Below are positions 8,334 through 16,458 of a DNA stretch of 64,000 bases, one piece after another (the stretch's first letter is position 1; every line of letters starts with the position of its first letter). The notes beneath the pieces were generated by a model. That model searched no databases. It saw only the letters and a list, made by a program, of their open reading frames with translations, and was not told where the DNA came from. Source of the stretch: Hathewaya histolytica (GTDB lineage Bacteria; Bacillota; Clostridia; Clostridiales; Clostridiaceae); contig NZ_LR590481.1 in the NCBI RefSeq assembly GCF_901482605.1, forward strand, positions 1,674,001-1,738,000, given 5' to 3'. Both the position numbers and the translations under genes were made by a program.

Positions 8334-9563
8334 ATGAATAAAGATTTTTTAAAGAAATATGCTGATTTAGCAGTAAAATCTGGTGTTAACATTCAGAAAG
8401 GCCAAAAATTAGTTATAAACACTCCAATAGAGTGTGCAGAATTCAGTAGAATGATAGCAGAGGTAGCCTATGAAGTAGGTGCCAAAGATGTTGTTATGAA
8501 TTGGAGTGATGAGAAATTCTCTAAAATAAGATTTATGAAAGCTCCAGATGAAGTTTTTGAATCTATGCCTGACTATGAAAGAGATTTATATATTCAAAAT
8601 GTAAGAGATGGAGCTGCTTTCTTAAGCATTCATGCTGCAGACCCAGAACTTATGAAAGATGTTGATCCAAATAGATTAGCAGCAGCTCAAAAAACAAGAA
8701 GACTTGCAATTAAAGAATTTAATGAAAAATTAATGAGCAACCAAAATGCTTGGTCAGTAATTTCTGTTCCAACCGCTGGATGGGCTAAAAAAGTATTCCC
8801 TGGTGTTTCAGAAGAAGAAGCTATAGAAAGACTTTGGGAATCCATATTTAAAATAGTAAGAGTAGACAGAGAAAACCCTGTAAACGCTTGGGAAGACCAT
8901 AAAAGCAATTTAAAAGAAAAACTAGAATTTTTAAATGCTGCAAATATGAAAACTCTTCATTATAAAAACAATAAAGGAACTGATCTAAATGTAGAACTTC
9001 CTGAAGGATACATTTTCTTAGGCGGCTCTGAACATACTCAAGATGGTATAGAATTCCTTGCAAATATGCCTACTGAAGAGGTATTCTCTATGCCTTTAAA
9101 AACAGGAGTAAACGGAACTGTTGTAAGTTCTAAACCATTAAATTATGGTGGAAACTTAATTGATAACTTCTCGCTTACATTTAAAAATGGTAGAATAGTA
9201 GACTTCTCTGCTGAAAGTGGATATGATACTTTAAAACATCTAATAGAAACTGATGAAGGTTCACACTACCTTGGAGAAGTTGCTTTAGTTCCATTCCATT
9301 CTCCAATTTCAGATTCTAACATAGTATTCTATAACACCCTATATGACGAAAATGCTTCTTGTCACTTTGCTATTGGCAAAGCATACTCTGTATGTATAGA
9401 AAAAGGAACTGAGATGAATGAAGAAGAATTAGCTAAGGCTGGAGTTAATGATTCCTTAACTCATGTTGATTTTATGGTAGGAACAGAAGATTTAAATATA
9501 ACTGCTACTACAAAAGATGGAAAAGAAATTGAAATCTTTAAAAACGGTGACTGGGCATTTTAA
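8334..9563 (+). CDS. Aminopeptidase, peptidase family M29 (AmpS/PepS type)
   Basis: Cytoplasmic metal-dependent aminopeptidase of 409 residues, the usual length for family M29 (thermophilic aminopeptidase, PepS, AmpS). Recognisable family segments are the N-terminal KYADLAVKSGVNIQKGQKLVINTP, the LPEGYIFLGGSEHTQDGIEFLANMPTEEVF block, and the C-terminal metal-site region containing ALVPFHSPIS, CHFAIGKAY and HVDFMVGTEDLNI. Such enzymes release N-terminal residues from short peptides. ATG start follows AAAGGGGC. It stands just downstream of three MFS transporters on the same strand, in keeping with peptide or amino-acid use, but has a terminator on each side and is its own unit. Confidence 0.9.
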   Translation: MNKDFLKKYADLAVKSGVNIQKGQKLVINTPIECAEFSRMIAEVAYEVGAKDVVMNWSDEKFSKIRFMKAPDEVFESMPDYERDLYIQNVRDGAAFLSIHAADPELMKDVDPNRLAAAQKTRRLAIKEFNEKLMSNQNAWSVISVPTAGWAKKVFPGVSEEEAIERLWESIFKIVRVDRENPVNAWEDHKSNLKEKLEFLNAANMKTLHYKNNKGTDLNVELPEGYIFLGGSEHTQDGIEFLANMPTEEVFSMPLKTGVNGTVVSSKPLNYGGNLIDNFSLTFKNGRIVDFSAESGYDTLKHLIETDEGSHYLGEVALVPFHSPISDSNIVFYNTLYDENASCHFAIGKAYSVCIEKGTEMNEEELAKAGVNDSLTHVDFMVGTEDLNITATTKDGKEIEIFKNGDWAF

Positions 9564-9627
9564 TTTTAAAACAACTTTAAGGTGAAATATATTAATTTGT
9601 GCTAAGCAAATAAAAATTTACGCATAA

Positions 9628-9669
9628 AAATAAAGAGTGCTGACTTTAATAAGTTAGTACTCTTTATTT
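9628..9669 (+). terminator. Terminator after M29 aminopeptidase
   Basis: Hairpin AAATAAAGAGT..ACTCTTTATTT with inner arms, T-rich tail. Confidence 0.75.
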
Positions 9670-9898
9670 ACTTATTAAAACTTTATTACCTATTTTTCTT
9701 ATAACAATCTAATTAAAACTATTGCCTAAAAAACAGAACATTAATATTTTTGTTAATATTATAATATTTAATTGTAAAATATCGATTTTTATTAAAATTT
9801 GTGATATAATTATTTATAACTAATAAATAATTTTTAAAAGGGTAAACTAAAAATGTTTGTAATATAATTTATTGTTCTTAACTTTCTTTTTCTACATA

Positions 9899-9920
9899 GT
9901 ATTCATAAATTTATGAATAC
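9899..9920. promoter_or_regulatory. Perfect 22-bp palindrome upstream of the small membrane protein
   Basis: GTATTCATAAATTTATGAATAC reads identically on both strands and ends about 30 bp before the start codon, between the likely promoter and the AGGAGG ribosome site. It is either an operator for a dimeric regulator or a hairpin in the leader. No T-run follows it. Confidence 0.5.
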
Positions 9921-9948
9921 ACTCTTACATTAGGAGGTAATTATAGAT

Positions 9949-10323
9949 ATGCAAAGAAGGAATGATGTAAATAAATTTTTAGTAGGTAGCTTATTAGCAG
10001 CTGGAGGGGCTTTCTTAACTTATAAACTTTTCAAATCAGAAAATAGCAAGGATTTTTCTATAGGTGTAAAAAAAGCTGGTAAAAGTTTAAAGAAAAATCT
10101 TAAAAATGGTATAAAAAAACTAAGAAAAAGTTCAGATACCCAAACTTATATAATAAAAGATGGTTTAGGTAATAGTTTTGAATATGTAACAGATGTTTCT
10201 GAAGAAAATGCTCCTAGAATAAAGGACTTTATAGAAAATACAACAGAAGATGAAGAAAACTTTCTAAAAAAGACCTTAAATAAAGCTAAATCAGAATTCT
10301 ATGATAAAAAAAGTGAATCTTAA
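9949..10323 (+). CDS. Small YtxH-like protein with one membrane segment
   Basis: 124-residue basic/acidic protein. A glycine/alanine-rich hydrophobic segment (about residues 9-26, FLVGSLLAAGGAFLTYKLF) is followed by a highly positively charged stretch (KKAGKSLKKNLKNGIKKLRKSS) and an acidic C-terminal half. This arrangement resembles YtxH/gas-vesicle-like general stress proteins, but the match is weak and I do not assign a function. Start is ATG after TAGGAGG. It is monocistronic, with a perfect palindrome directly upstream that may serve as operator. Convergent with the flagellin gene. Confidence 0.6.
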   Translation: MQRRNDVNKFLVGSLLAAGGAFLTYKLFKSENSKDFSIGVKKAGKSLKKNLKNGIKKLRKSSDTQTYIIKDGLGNSFEYVTDVSEENAPRIKDFIENTTEDEENFLKKTLNKAKSEFYDKKSES

Positions 10324-10408
10324 AAATAACTTATTATAAAAATTCCTATAGTGATCTCATCTATAGGCATTTAACTTTTACTTAAAAATATTATATCAAA
10401 GCATAAAT

Positions 10409-10438
10409 AAAGGATGAGTATATACCCATCCTTTGTTT
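10409..10438 (-). terminator. Flagellin terminator
   Basis: Hairpin AAAGGATG / CATCCTTT with T-rich tail on the minus strand just after the flagellin stop. Confidence 0.8.
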
Positions 10439-10443
10439 TAATA

Positions 10444-11733
10444 CTATCTTAATAATTGAAGAACCCCTTGTGGTTGTTGATTTGCTTGAGCAAGCATTGC
10501 TTGAGCTGCTTGAGCAAGTATATTGTTTTTAGAGAAATTCATCATTTCTTTAGCCATATCAACGTCTCTTATTCTTGATTCAGATGCTTGTAAGTTTTCT
10601 GAAGATGTATTTAAGTTGTTGATTGTATGCTCTAATCTATTTTGGTATGCACCAAGTTTAGATCTTTGAGTTGAAACTGTGTTTATAGCAGAGTCTAAAA
10701 CCTTTACAGCTGCTGTTGCATTAGCATGAGAAGATAAATCTAATCCTGCTTCTGTTGTAGCATCGCTAGTTCCATCTGTTACAGCAGTAGTTTTTGTGAA
10801 TTTAGCTCCATCAGCTGCAGCTGCATCAGCATCTCCAGAGATTCCTAAAGCCTTTGATCTCATATCCCCAATTTCAATTGACATACTTTGGTGTTCATTA
10901 GCACCAACTTGTAACTTAACTCTTCCTTCTCTATCTGCAGATACTGTTTCAAGTGTATCACCAACCTTAACACCCTTGTGTCCAGATACTTCTGAAAGTG
11001 TACCAGCTTCTGATGTTACTGTAGCTGCTGTTATTTTAGTACCTTCTTTTGTAGCTTTTTCTTTTATAGTAACTTTAAATCCAGCAGTATTATCTCCTGT
11101 AACAGTTATATCAGTGTCTGCAATTCCACCTTCTAACTTTGTTTTAAGTGCTCCTGCATTAGCAAAATCTGCTGTAGCTATAGATACGTCAGTTCCTGAT
11201 ATATTAAGCTTTTTACCATCTTCAAGACCTTTTACAGTAAAGTTTACTTCACCAGCTTTAACATCTTCTGCTTTAGCTTTGATTATATCTCCAGCTTTAG
11301 CAGCATCTCCAGCTTTGTTTCCATTTAATAATTTTTGAGTGTTGAATTCAGTTGTATTACCAACCCTATTAATTTCAGAAGTTAATTGGTTAACTTCTTG
11401 TTGAAGTTGAGCTCTATCTTCTGTAGTGTTAGTATCGTTAGATGCTTGTACTGCTAATTCTTTCATTCTTTGAAGAATTGAATGAGTTTCATTTAAAGCA
11501 CCTTCAGCTGTTTGGATCATTGATATACCATCTTGAGAGTTTCTTGAAGCTTGATCAAGACCTCTGATTTGGCCTCTCATTTTTTCAGATATTGCAAGTC
11601 CTGCAGCGTCATCTCCAGCTCTGTTTATTCTTAAGCCTGAGCTTAATTTCTCCATAGCTTTTCCAGAATTAATTGTGTTGATTCCCATTTGTCTATGAGC
11701 ATTCATAGCATTCATATTGTGATTAATTATCAT
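10444..11733 (-). CDS. fliC: Flagellin
   Basis: Filament subunit of about 429 residues. The conserved N-terminal D0/D1 region starts MIINHNMNAMNAHRQ and includes SGLRINRAGDDAAGLAISEKMRGQIRGL; the C-terminal D1/D0 region ends LAQANQQPQGVLQLLR, the standard assembly/export end. The central Ala/Thr/Lys/Asp-rich part (about residues 140-320) is the surface-exposed variable domain. I place the start at 11733, not at the upstream ATG at 11763, because AGGAGG lies 8 bases before it and the protein then begins with the canonical flagellin N-terminus. It stands alone, away from flagellar assembly genes, with its own sigma-D-like promoter and a leader hairpin resembling a CsrA site. Confidence 0.97.
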   Translation of the reverse strand: MIINHNMNAMNAHRQMGINTINSGKAMEKLSSGLRINRAGDDAAGLAISEKMRGQIRGLDQASRNSQDGISMIQTAEGALNETHSILQRMKELAVQASNDTNTTEDRAQLQQEVNQLTSEINRVGNTTEFNTQKLLNGNKAGDAAKAGDIIKAKAEDVKAGEVNFTVKGLEDGKKLNISGTDVSIATADFANAGALKTKLEGGIADTDITVTGDNTAGFKVTIKEKATKEGTKITAATVTSEAGTLSEVSGHKGVKVGDTLETVSADREGRVKLQVGANEHQSMSIEIGDMRSKALGISGDADAAAADGAKFTKTTAVTDGTSDATTEAGLDLSSHANATAAVKVLDSAINTVSTQRSKLGAYQNRLEHTINNLNTSSENLQASESRIRDVDMAKEMMNFSKNNILAQAAQAMLAQANQQPQGVLQLLR

Positions 11734-11758
11734 AATAAATTCCCTCCTTGAATTTTGA

Positions 11759-11778
11759 GGCAAACTTCCCTGCTTGCC
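11759..11778 (-). promoter_or_regulatory. Leader hairpin with CsrA-type AGGGA loop, flagellin mRNA
   Basis: In the flagellin leader, GGCAAGC and GTTTGCC form a 7-bp stem (one G-U) presenting a loop AGGGAA. A second AGGGA overlaps the AAGGAGGGA ribosome site about 20 nt downstream. In Bacillus subtilis, CsrA represses flagellin by binding exactly such a hairpin plus the ribosome site. Inference from motif and position. Confidence 0.55.
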
Positions 11779-11826
11779 ATTTTAATTTTTATTTATGTAA
11801 GATTGTTTTTTAAACCTTACACTATT

Positions 11827-11854
11827 AATATCGCTGTATTAAAAATAAACTTTA
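11827..11854 (-). promoter_or_regulatory. Probable sigma-D (sigma-28) promoter of flagellin
   Basis: On the minus strand TAAA (11851-11854), 16-bp spacer, GCGATATT (11827-11834), close to the TAAA-N15-GCCGATAA consensus for flagellar sigma factors. It lies about 95 bp upstream of the start codon. Confidence 0.55.
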
Positions 11855-11931
11855 TAGGATTTTATAAATTTTTTTAATTTTTTTTATACCAAGTGGAATT
11901 TATTCTAATAAAAATCTAAAATATTATTTAT

Positions 11932-13158
11932 CTAAAATTTATACGGTCTTTTTGGTCTTGATTTTAAATCCAATACTTCCTTTGAATCAAAGAATTTCAA
12001 AAACTTTTCTCTTCTATTTCTCATACTTATGCCATCTACTGCTAGTCTTCCAGCTCTAACAACTGCAGAATTATTAGATATTATCTCTGAGGAACTACTA
12101 TCTACTGAATAAATTATTTTAAATCCCTTAGATTGTAGATATTTAAACTTATCACTATTTTCAGGAACTGATGTTCCATGGGGATAAATATAGATTTGTG
12201 TATCTCCTACCACAGGTTTTACAAGCTTTTCCCATTTATCTGCATCTAGCTTTAACTTTTCATAGCTTATTTCCTTATTATCCAAGTGACCGTAACTATG
12301 ACTTGCAAACTTCCATCCATTGTCTTTAAGTTTATCCGCTATTACCTTTGCCTTCTTAGCTTCGGATTCACGTATTGGTGAATCTAGATTGGACCTATAT
12401 CCAAATACCCCTTCATATCCAGTAAGTGCAATTACTCCCTTAGCACCATTTAATGAAAAGTCTGGATGTTGTTTTATAAATTCGTCCATTATATTAACTA
12501 TTTCATCATGTGCTATAATTTCTTTTCCATTATTATCTTTTCTATAAGTAGCTATGCTTCCATCTTTATCTAGTATAAGTTTAAGTGCCGTAGCCTTTCT
12601 CATACCTTCGTTATAAGATAAGTCATCAATAGAAACTATTAAGGGTTTCTTACCTTTAGGTAATTCTAATGTTTTCTTTTTTAAAAGCTTTTTATTCCCT
12701 GAAGTATATTCTTCATATAAAGCATTTGGATCTACTAATACATATCCTTTATTATACAGAGAATTTAATATATTTTTAAATTCTCCAAGGGTTACAAACC
12801 AATCATCCATATTATCTGTATGCCATTTAGGACCTGTAAATGCAGCTGTATTATTTAAAATTAATGGGTGAAAGAAAATATGCTCTACATTACCATGATA
12901 TTCAATAAAATTTTCTTTCTTTATAGATCCTTCTTTTTCTTCATCACCCTTTTTACTACTTTCCTTTGATTTGTTTTGTAATTCTTTATTCTTATTTTCC
13001 TTATGTACTTGTCCACCTTTACTATTAGACACACTTTTAACTTTTTCATTCTTTGAATTTGATTGTAAATTTAATATTTCTATAGTTACAACCATTCCTA
13101 ATAAACATATAATCATAAGTATTATTAATTTGTTATTTGATATTATTTTCTTTTTCAT
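11932..13158 (-). CDS. Membrane-anchored polysaccharide deacetylase (NodB family)
   Basis: 408-residue protein with an N-terminal membrane anchor (about residues 8-27), a Ser/Lys/Glu-rich linker to about residue 85, and an extracytoplasmic catalytic domain. Family motifs are KKPLIVSIDDLSY (metal Asp pair of the NodB domain), GWKFASHSYGHLD (the H-x3-H metal motif) and IYIYPHG (later motif). Such enzymes remove acetyl groups from GlcNAc in peptidoglycan or exopolysaccharide. ATG at 13158 follows AGGAGG by 8 bases. It is monocistronic; it lies behind flagellin on the same strand but is separated by flagellin's own promoter. Confidence 0.85.
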   Translation of the reverse strand: MKKKIISNNKLIILMIICLLGMVVTIEILNLQSNSKNEKVKSVSNSKGGQVHKENKNKELQNKSKESSKKGDEEKEGSIKKENFIEYHGNVEHIFFHPLILNNTAAFTGPKWHTDNMDDWFVTLGEFKNILNSLYNKGYVLVDPNALYEEYTSGNKKLLKKKTLELPKGKKPLIVSIDDLSYNEGMRKATALKLILDKDGSIATYRKDNNGKEIIAHDEIVNIMDEFIKQHPDFSLNGAKGVIALTGYEGVFGYRSNLDSPIRESEAKKAKVIADKLKDNGWKFASHSYGHLDNKEISYEKLKLDADKWEKLVKPVVGDTQIYIYPHGTSVPENSDKFKYLQSKGFKIIYSVDSSSSEIISNNSAVVRAGRLAVDGISMRNRREKFLKFFDSKEVLDLKSRPKRPYKF

Positions 13159-13285
13159 GTAAATTACCTCCTATCATGTATATATTCTAACAACTTATAT
13201 GTTTCTAATATTTACATACCAATTACAAATCTGTATCATTTAATTTAAATTTTCATATACACCCTAACATATTACTAGATCTTAA

Positions 13286-13320
13286 TAAAAAACAAGAGAT
13301 TGTCAATTTGACAATCTCTT
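13286..13320 (-). terminator. Terminator of the DbpA-type helicase gene
   Basis: Thirteen-bp perfect arms AAGAGATTGTCAA / TTGACAATCTCTT followed by GTTTTTT on the minus strand. Confidence 0.9.
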
Positions 13321-13322
13321 AA

Positions 13323-14735
13323 CTATTCCTTACTTTTATAAAGTTTAACAGGTTTTCCTTTTATATTAATTTCTTTATTTTTAAGTACTTTTTCTGCAAA
13401 ACCATTTAATATATCAACATTACTATAATTATCAAAAATATCAATAACACCTATACTATCCGCTGGTATTCCTATATCTTTAGCTAAAACTCCTACAATA
13501 TCACCTCTACGTGTCTTTTTCTTTTTTCCACTACTAATTGTTATTTTAACTACTTCAAAAGAAGGCGTATTTTTTTTGATTACTCTCTTTTGTATTGTAT
13601 TATTTGCCTTCTCTAACTCTTCCTTACTAGGGGGGAATTCTTTTGGAATATTATAATTTATAAATTCCTCTATGCCTTTTAAGAATTTTTGTTCATAAGG
13701 AGTAACAAAAGTTATAGCTTCACCTTTATTGCCCGCTCTTCCAGTTCGACCTATTCTATGAACATAAGATTCTAATTCTAAAGGAATATCATAATTTATA
13801 ACATGAGTAACACCACTTACATCAATTCCTCTTGAGGCTACATCTGTAGCTACAATAAAAACATATCTACCTTCTTTAAAATCTTTTAATGCCTTAAGTC
13901 TATCTTTTTGTTCCATATCTCCCTGAATTTCGCAAATAGAATATCCTTCTTTTTTAAAATCTAAAAAAAGACTTGTAACATTTTTCTTTGTTCTGCAAAA
14001 TATGATACCTTGATTAATTTCTTTTAATTTAAAAATATCCTTTAATAGCCTTATCTTATCTTCTTCCCTAACCTCATAATAAAGTTGATTTATCTTATCC
14101 ACAGTAAGTTTTTCAGAATTTATCTCAACTATCTCTGGATTTATCATATGATATTTCACAATTTTTTTTATTTCCTCAGAAAATGTAGCAGAAAACATAA
14201 GTGTTTGTCTATTCTTAGGTAAAGTATTTATAATATCTTCAACTTGTTCTATAAATCCCATATTAAGCATTTCATCTGCTTCATCTATAACAAAATACTT
14301 TATATTATTTATATGTAAGTTACCTTTCTCTATATGATCCATCACTCTTCCTGGAGTTCCTACTGCTATGTGAACCCTTTGAGAAAGTTGATTTCTTTGA
14401 ACTTTCATAGGTTGTTTACCATATAGTGAAATAGCCCTCACTTTCTTATATAGACCAAGAGAATTTATCTCATCCATAACTTGAACAGCTAGTTCCCTTG
14501 TAGGTGTTAAAATTAAAGCTTGAATTTCATTTTTCTCAATTTCAATGTTTTCTATAATTGGAATAGAAAATGCTGCTGTTTTTCCACTACCGGTTTGTGA
14601 TTTTACTATTAAATCTTTTCCTGCTAATATTCCTGGTATAGCTTTAATTTGAACTTCGGAAGGATTCTTATATCCTATATCCTGTATGCTTTTTAATATC
14701 TTTTTATCTAAATTAAACTCTTCAAATCTATTCAT
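13323..14735 (-). CDS. dbpA: DEAD-box ATP-dependent RNA helicase, DbpA type
   Basis: 470-residue cytoplasmic RNA helicase. Motifs in order: Q-motif (GYKNPSEVQIKAIP), Walker A SQTGSGKT, PTRELAVQ, VIDEADEML (DEAD), SAT, and the motif VI HRIGRTGRAG. The last 75 residues (KKKTRRGDIVGVLAKDIGI to the end) match the DbpA C-terminal RNA-binding domain that docks on hairpin 92 of 23S rRNA, which supports a role in 50S subunit assembly rather than general mRNA unwinding. ATG start follows GGAGGG. Single-gene unit between two terminators. Confidence 0.92.
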   Translation of the reverse strand: MNRFEEFNLDKKILKSIQDIGYKNPSEVQIKAIPGILAGKDLIVKSQTGSGKTAAFSIPIIENIEIEKNEIQALILTPTRELAVQVMDEINSLGLYKKVRAISLYGKQPMKVQRNQLSQRVHIAVGTPGRVMDHIEKGNLHINNIKYFVIDEADEMLNMGFIEQVEDIINTLPKNRQTLMFSATFSEEIKKIVKYHMINPEIVEINSEKLTVDKINQLYYEVREEDKIRLLKDIFKLKEINQGIIFCRTKKNVTSLFLDFKKEGYSICEIQGDMEQKDRLKALKDFKEGRYVFIVATDVASRGIDVSGVTHVINYDIPLELESYVHRIGRTGRAGNKGEAITFVTPYEQKFLKGIEEFINYNIPKEFPPSKEELEKANNTIQKRVIKKNTPSFEVVKITISSGKKKKTRRGDIVGVLAKDIGIPADSIGVIDIFDNYSNVDILNGFAEKVLKNKEINIKGKPVKLYKSKE

Positions 14736-14791
14736 TGGTATTTTACCCTCCTTGACTATTCTATTTTACCCTTAAATAAGTATAATTAAAA

Positions 14792-14830
14792 CAAAAATCT
14801 GCCCCTTTATCTAATTATAAGGAGACAGAC
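14792..14830 (-). terminator. Terminator after bioY
   Basis: Arms TCTGTCTCCTTAT / ATAAAGGGGCAGA (with G-U pairs) followed by TTTTTG on the minus strand. Confidence 0.75.
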
Positions 14831-14849
14831 TTATATTTTATATAACTCT

Positions 14850-15398
14850 TTAATTATATCTTACTCTATTTATCAATTTTTTTCTAATGTTACAACCTAT
14901 AAATACTACTATAGCAATTTTAAATAAATCTAGAATTACAAAAGGTATTACGCCTACCCATAAAGCTTTGGAAAAACTCATTTTTGCCACAAAAGCAAGT
15001 TGCATACTTCCAATTAAATAAGTTAAAACTAATCCTATAATTGCTCCTAAAAAAATATAACTTACTTTACCATTCCTTTCTGAAAAATATCCAACTATTA
15101 AAGCCATAAATGGAAATCCAATTAAAAATCCCCCCGTAGGTCCAACTAAAACTTGAATCCCTCCATTCATCCCTGCAAAAACTGGAACTCCTATAGAACC
15201 CAATAAAATATAAACCATTACAGAAATAAACCCTTTTTTTGACCCTAAAATAATTCCTGCTAAAGCCACTCCAAAAATTTGAAAAGTAAAGGAAACTGGT
15301 TTTATAGGAATACTAATTTGTGCAAGCACTGCTATTATAGCAGCAAATAAAGCACATAATGTAATATCTCTAATATCAAATTTTACCTTATTGTCCAT
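14850..15398 (-). CDS. bioY: Biotin ECF transporter S component BioY
   Basis: Membrane protein of 182 residues with six hydrophobic segments; the substrate-capture subunit of the biotin energy-coupling-factor transporter. Family marks are the N-terminal ALFAAIIAVLAQISIPI, GVALAGIILGSKKGFISVMVYILLGSIGVPVF and GPTGGFLIGFPFMA. The start is set at 15398 (MDNKVKFDIRD) since GGGAGG lies 8 bases upstream; a longer reading frame to 15509 has no ribosome site and would run through the operator. A BirA-type operator overlaps the ribosome site, so repression by biotin-charged BirA is likely. No EcfT/EcfA genes adjoin it, so it probably shares an energising module encoded elsewhere, possibly the one at 18-21 kb. 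Confidence 0.95.
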   Translation of the reverse strand: MDNKVKFDIRDITLCALFAAIIAVLAQISIPIKPVSFTFQIFGVALAGIILGSKKGFISVMVYILLGSIGVPVFAGMNGGIQVLVGPTGGFLIGFPFMALIVGYFSERNGKVSYIFLGAIIGLVLTYLIGSMQLAFVAKMSFSKALWVGVIPFVILDLFKIAIVVFIGCNIRKKLINRVRYN

Positions 15399-15399
15399 A

Positions 15400-15430
15400 T
15401 TGTAAACCTCCCAATATTTTTGGTTTACAT
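15400..15430 (-). promoter_or_regulatory. BirA-type biotin operator
   Basis: Inverted repeat TTGTAAACC (15400-15408), 13 bases, GGTTTACAT (15422-15430), matching the TTGTAAACC/GGTTTACAA arms reported for BirA sites (usual spacer 14-15). It overlaps the bioY ribosome site. Established for BirA regulons; binding here is inferred. Confidence 0.75.
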
Positions 15431-15657
15431 TTATTTTAATATTTTTATTTATTTTTGTCAAAGTAAGTCCTCTTTTATTAACTTTAAAAATAATTATACT
15501 TTTGCTCAAATGTATTTACATTATTAAAGTGGATGAAGATCTAACCGAAATTTAAAATAAAATATTCCGTTACTCATAATTTATAGTTTTTAGAAAATCC
15601 TATTATAGAGTACATTTCTATTTATAAAACTAATAATCTTTAATTATTACTAGCTAT

Positions 15658-15698
15658 GTAACATATGTTACGGATTATTTCCTATAAAATGATATTAT
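15658..15698 (+). promoter_or_regulatory. Crp/Fnr-type palindrome and promoter of the cupin-ferredoxin pair
   Basis: Perfect 14-bp palindrome GTAACATATGTTAC (15658-15671) with its centre about 40 bp upstream of the start expected from a TATTAT -10 at 15693-15698. That is the position used by Crp/Fnr-family activators at class II promoters. The regulator is not identified. Confidence 0.45.
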
Positions 15699-15752
15699 AT
15701 AGTTAATAATAAATTAGAAATTTAAAAATAACTTATATAAGGAGGATTTTTT

Positions 15753-16097
15753 ATGGAAAATAAACATTTAATTAAAAATATAGATTTTAGTAAAGTTCTA
15801 GCTATGGACAATTTAGTGGATTATGAAGAAGGAAGGGTTGTGAGCAGAACACTTGCTCAAGGAAAAACAATGAGTCTTACACTTTTTGCTTTCGATAAAG
15901 GCGAAGAGATAAGCTCCCACTCTTCTTCTGGAGATGCCATGGTATATATACTAGATGGAGAAGCTAAGATTACTGTTGGCGAGGAAGACTTCTCAGTAAA
16001 AGCAGGTGAAACTATAGTAATGCCTTCTGGAATTCCTCATGCATTGCACGCAACAGAACAATTTAAAATGCTTTTAACCGTAGTATTTAGCCTATAA
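15753..16097 (+). CDS. Small cupin-domain protein
   Basis: 114-residue single-domain cupin. The two cupin motifs are visible: EISSHSSSGDAMVYILDGEAKI (motif 1, with His/Glu-type metal ligands partly replaced by Ser) and GETIVMPSGIPHALHA (motif 2, with His). Such small cytosolic cupins bind a metal and are often accessory or sensing proteins in anaerobes; the substrate is unknown. ATG start follows AAGGAGG. A ferredoxin gene follows 72 bp downstream on the same strand, with no terminator of convincing strength between, so the two are probably co-transcribed from the promoter with the Crp/Fnr-like palindrome. Confidence 0.8.
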   Translation: MENKHLIKNIDFSKVLAMDNLVDYEEGRVVSRTLAQGKTMSLTLFAFDKGEEISSHSSSGDAMVYILDGEAKITVGEEDFSVKAGETIVMPSGIPHALHATEQFKMLLTVVFSL

Positions 16098-16169
16098 TTA
16101 ATTTATTTTTGGGAAAGATAATCTATGATAATACACTTTATCTTAGATTATTATTAAGGAGGTATTTTT

Positions 16170-16358
16170 ATGAAAGCTTTTGTTGATAAAGATACTTGTA
16201 TAAGTTGCGGATTATGTCCCACAATATGTGAAGATATTTTCTTTATGGATGATGATGGCAAGGCTGCTGCTAAAGATGTAGAAATTTCTTCTTCTTTAGA
16301 AGATAGCGCAAAAGATGCAGAAACTTCTTGTCCTGTAAATGCTATTGGTTTAGAATAA
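16170..16358 (+). CDS. Single-cluster [4Fe-4S] ferredoxin
   Basis: 62-residue electron carrier. Cysteines at 10, 13 and 16 (CISCGLC) and Cys54 in the SCPVNAI motif give the four ligands of one [4Fe-4S] cluster; a fifth Cys20 lies in the C-x3-C position. The second cluster of classical 8Fe clostridial ferredoxin is absent, its place taken by an acidic/Ser-rich segment (about residues 33-50), as in Thermotoga and Desulfovibrio type monocluster ferredoxins. ATG follows AAGGAGG. Downstream of and probably co-transcribed with the cupin. Confidence 0.92.
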   Translation: MKAFVDKDTCISCGLCPTICEDIFFMDDDGKAAAKDVEISSSLEDSAKDAETSCPVNAIGLE

Positions 16359-16365
16359 CTTCTTT

Positions 16366-16411
16366 AAATAAGAGTTAATTTGAAAATTTATCTTCCTATT
16401 AACTCTTATTT
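16366..16411 (+). terminator. Terminator after ferredoxin
   Basis: Arms AATAAGAGTTAAT / ATTAACTCTTATT with T-run; AT-rich flanks may make it work in both directions for the convergent patatin gene. Confidence 0.85.
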
Positions 16412-16458
16412 TTTCTTACATTAATATATATTATTTTAATAATTTATTTTTTAATAAA

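Noticed and set aside
10796-11338. 180-codon plus-strand frame opposite flagellin
   Set aside because: Shadow of the Ala/Thr/Ser-rich flagellin variable region; low-complexity translation, no ribosome site.
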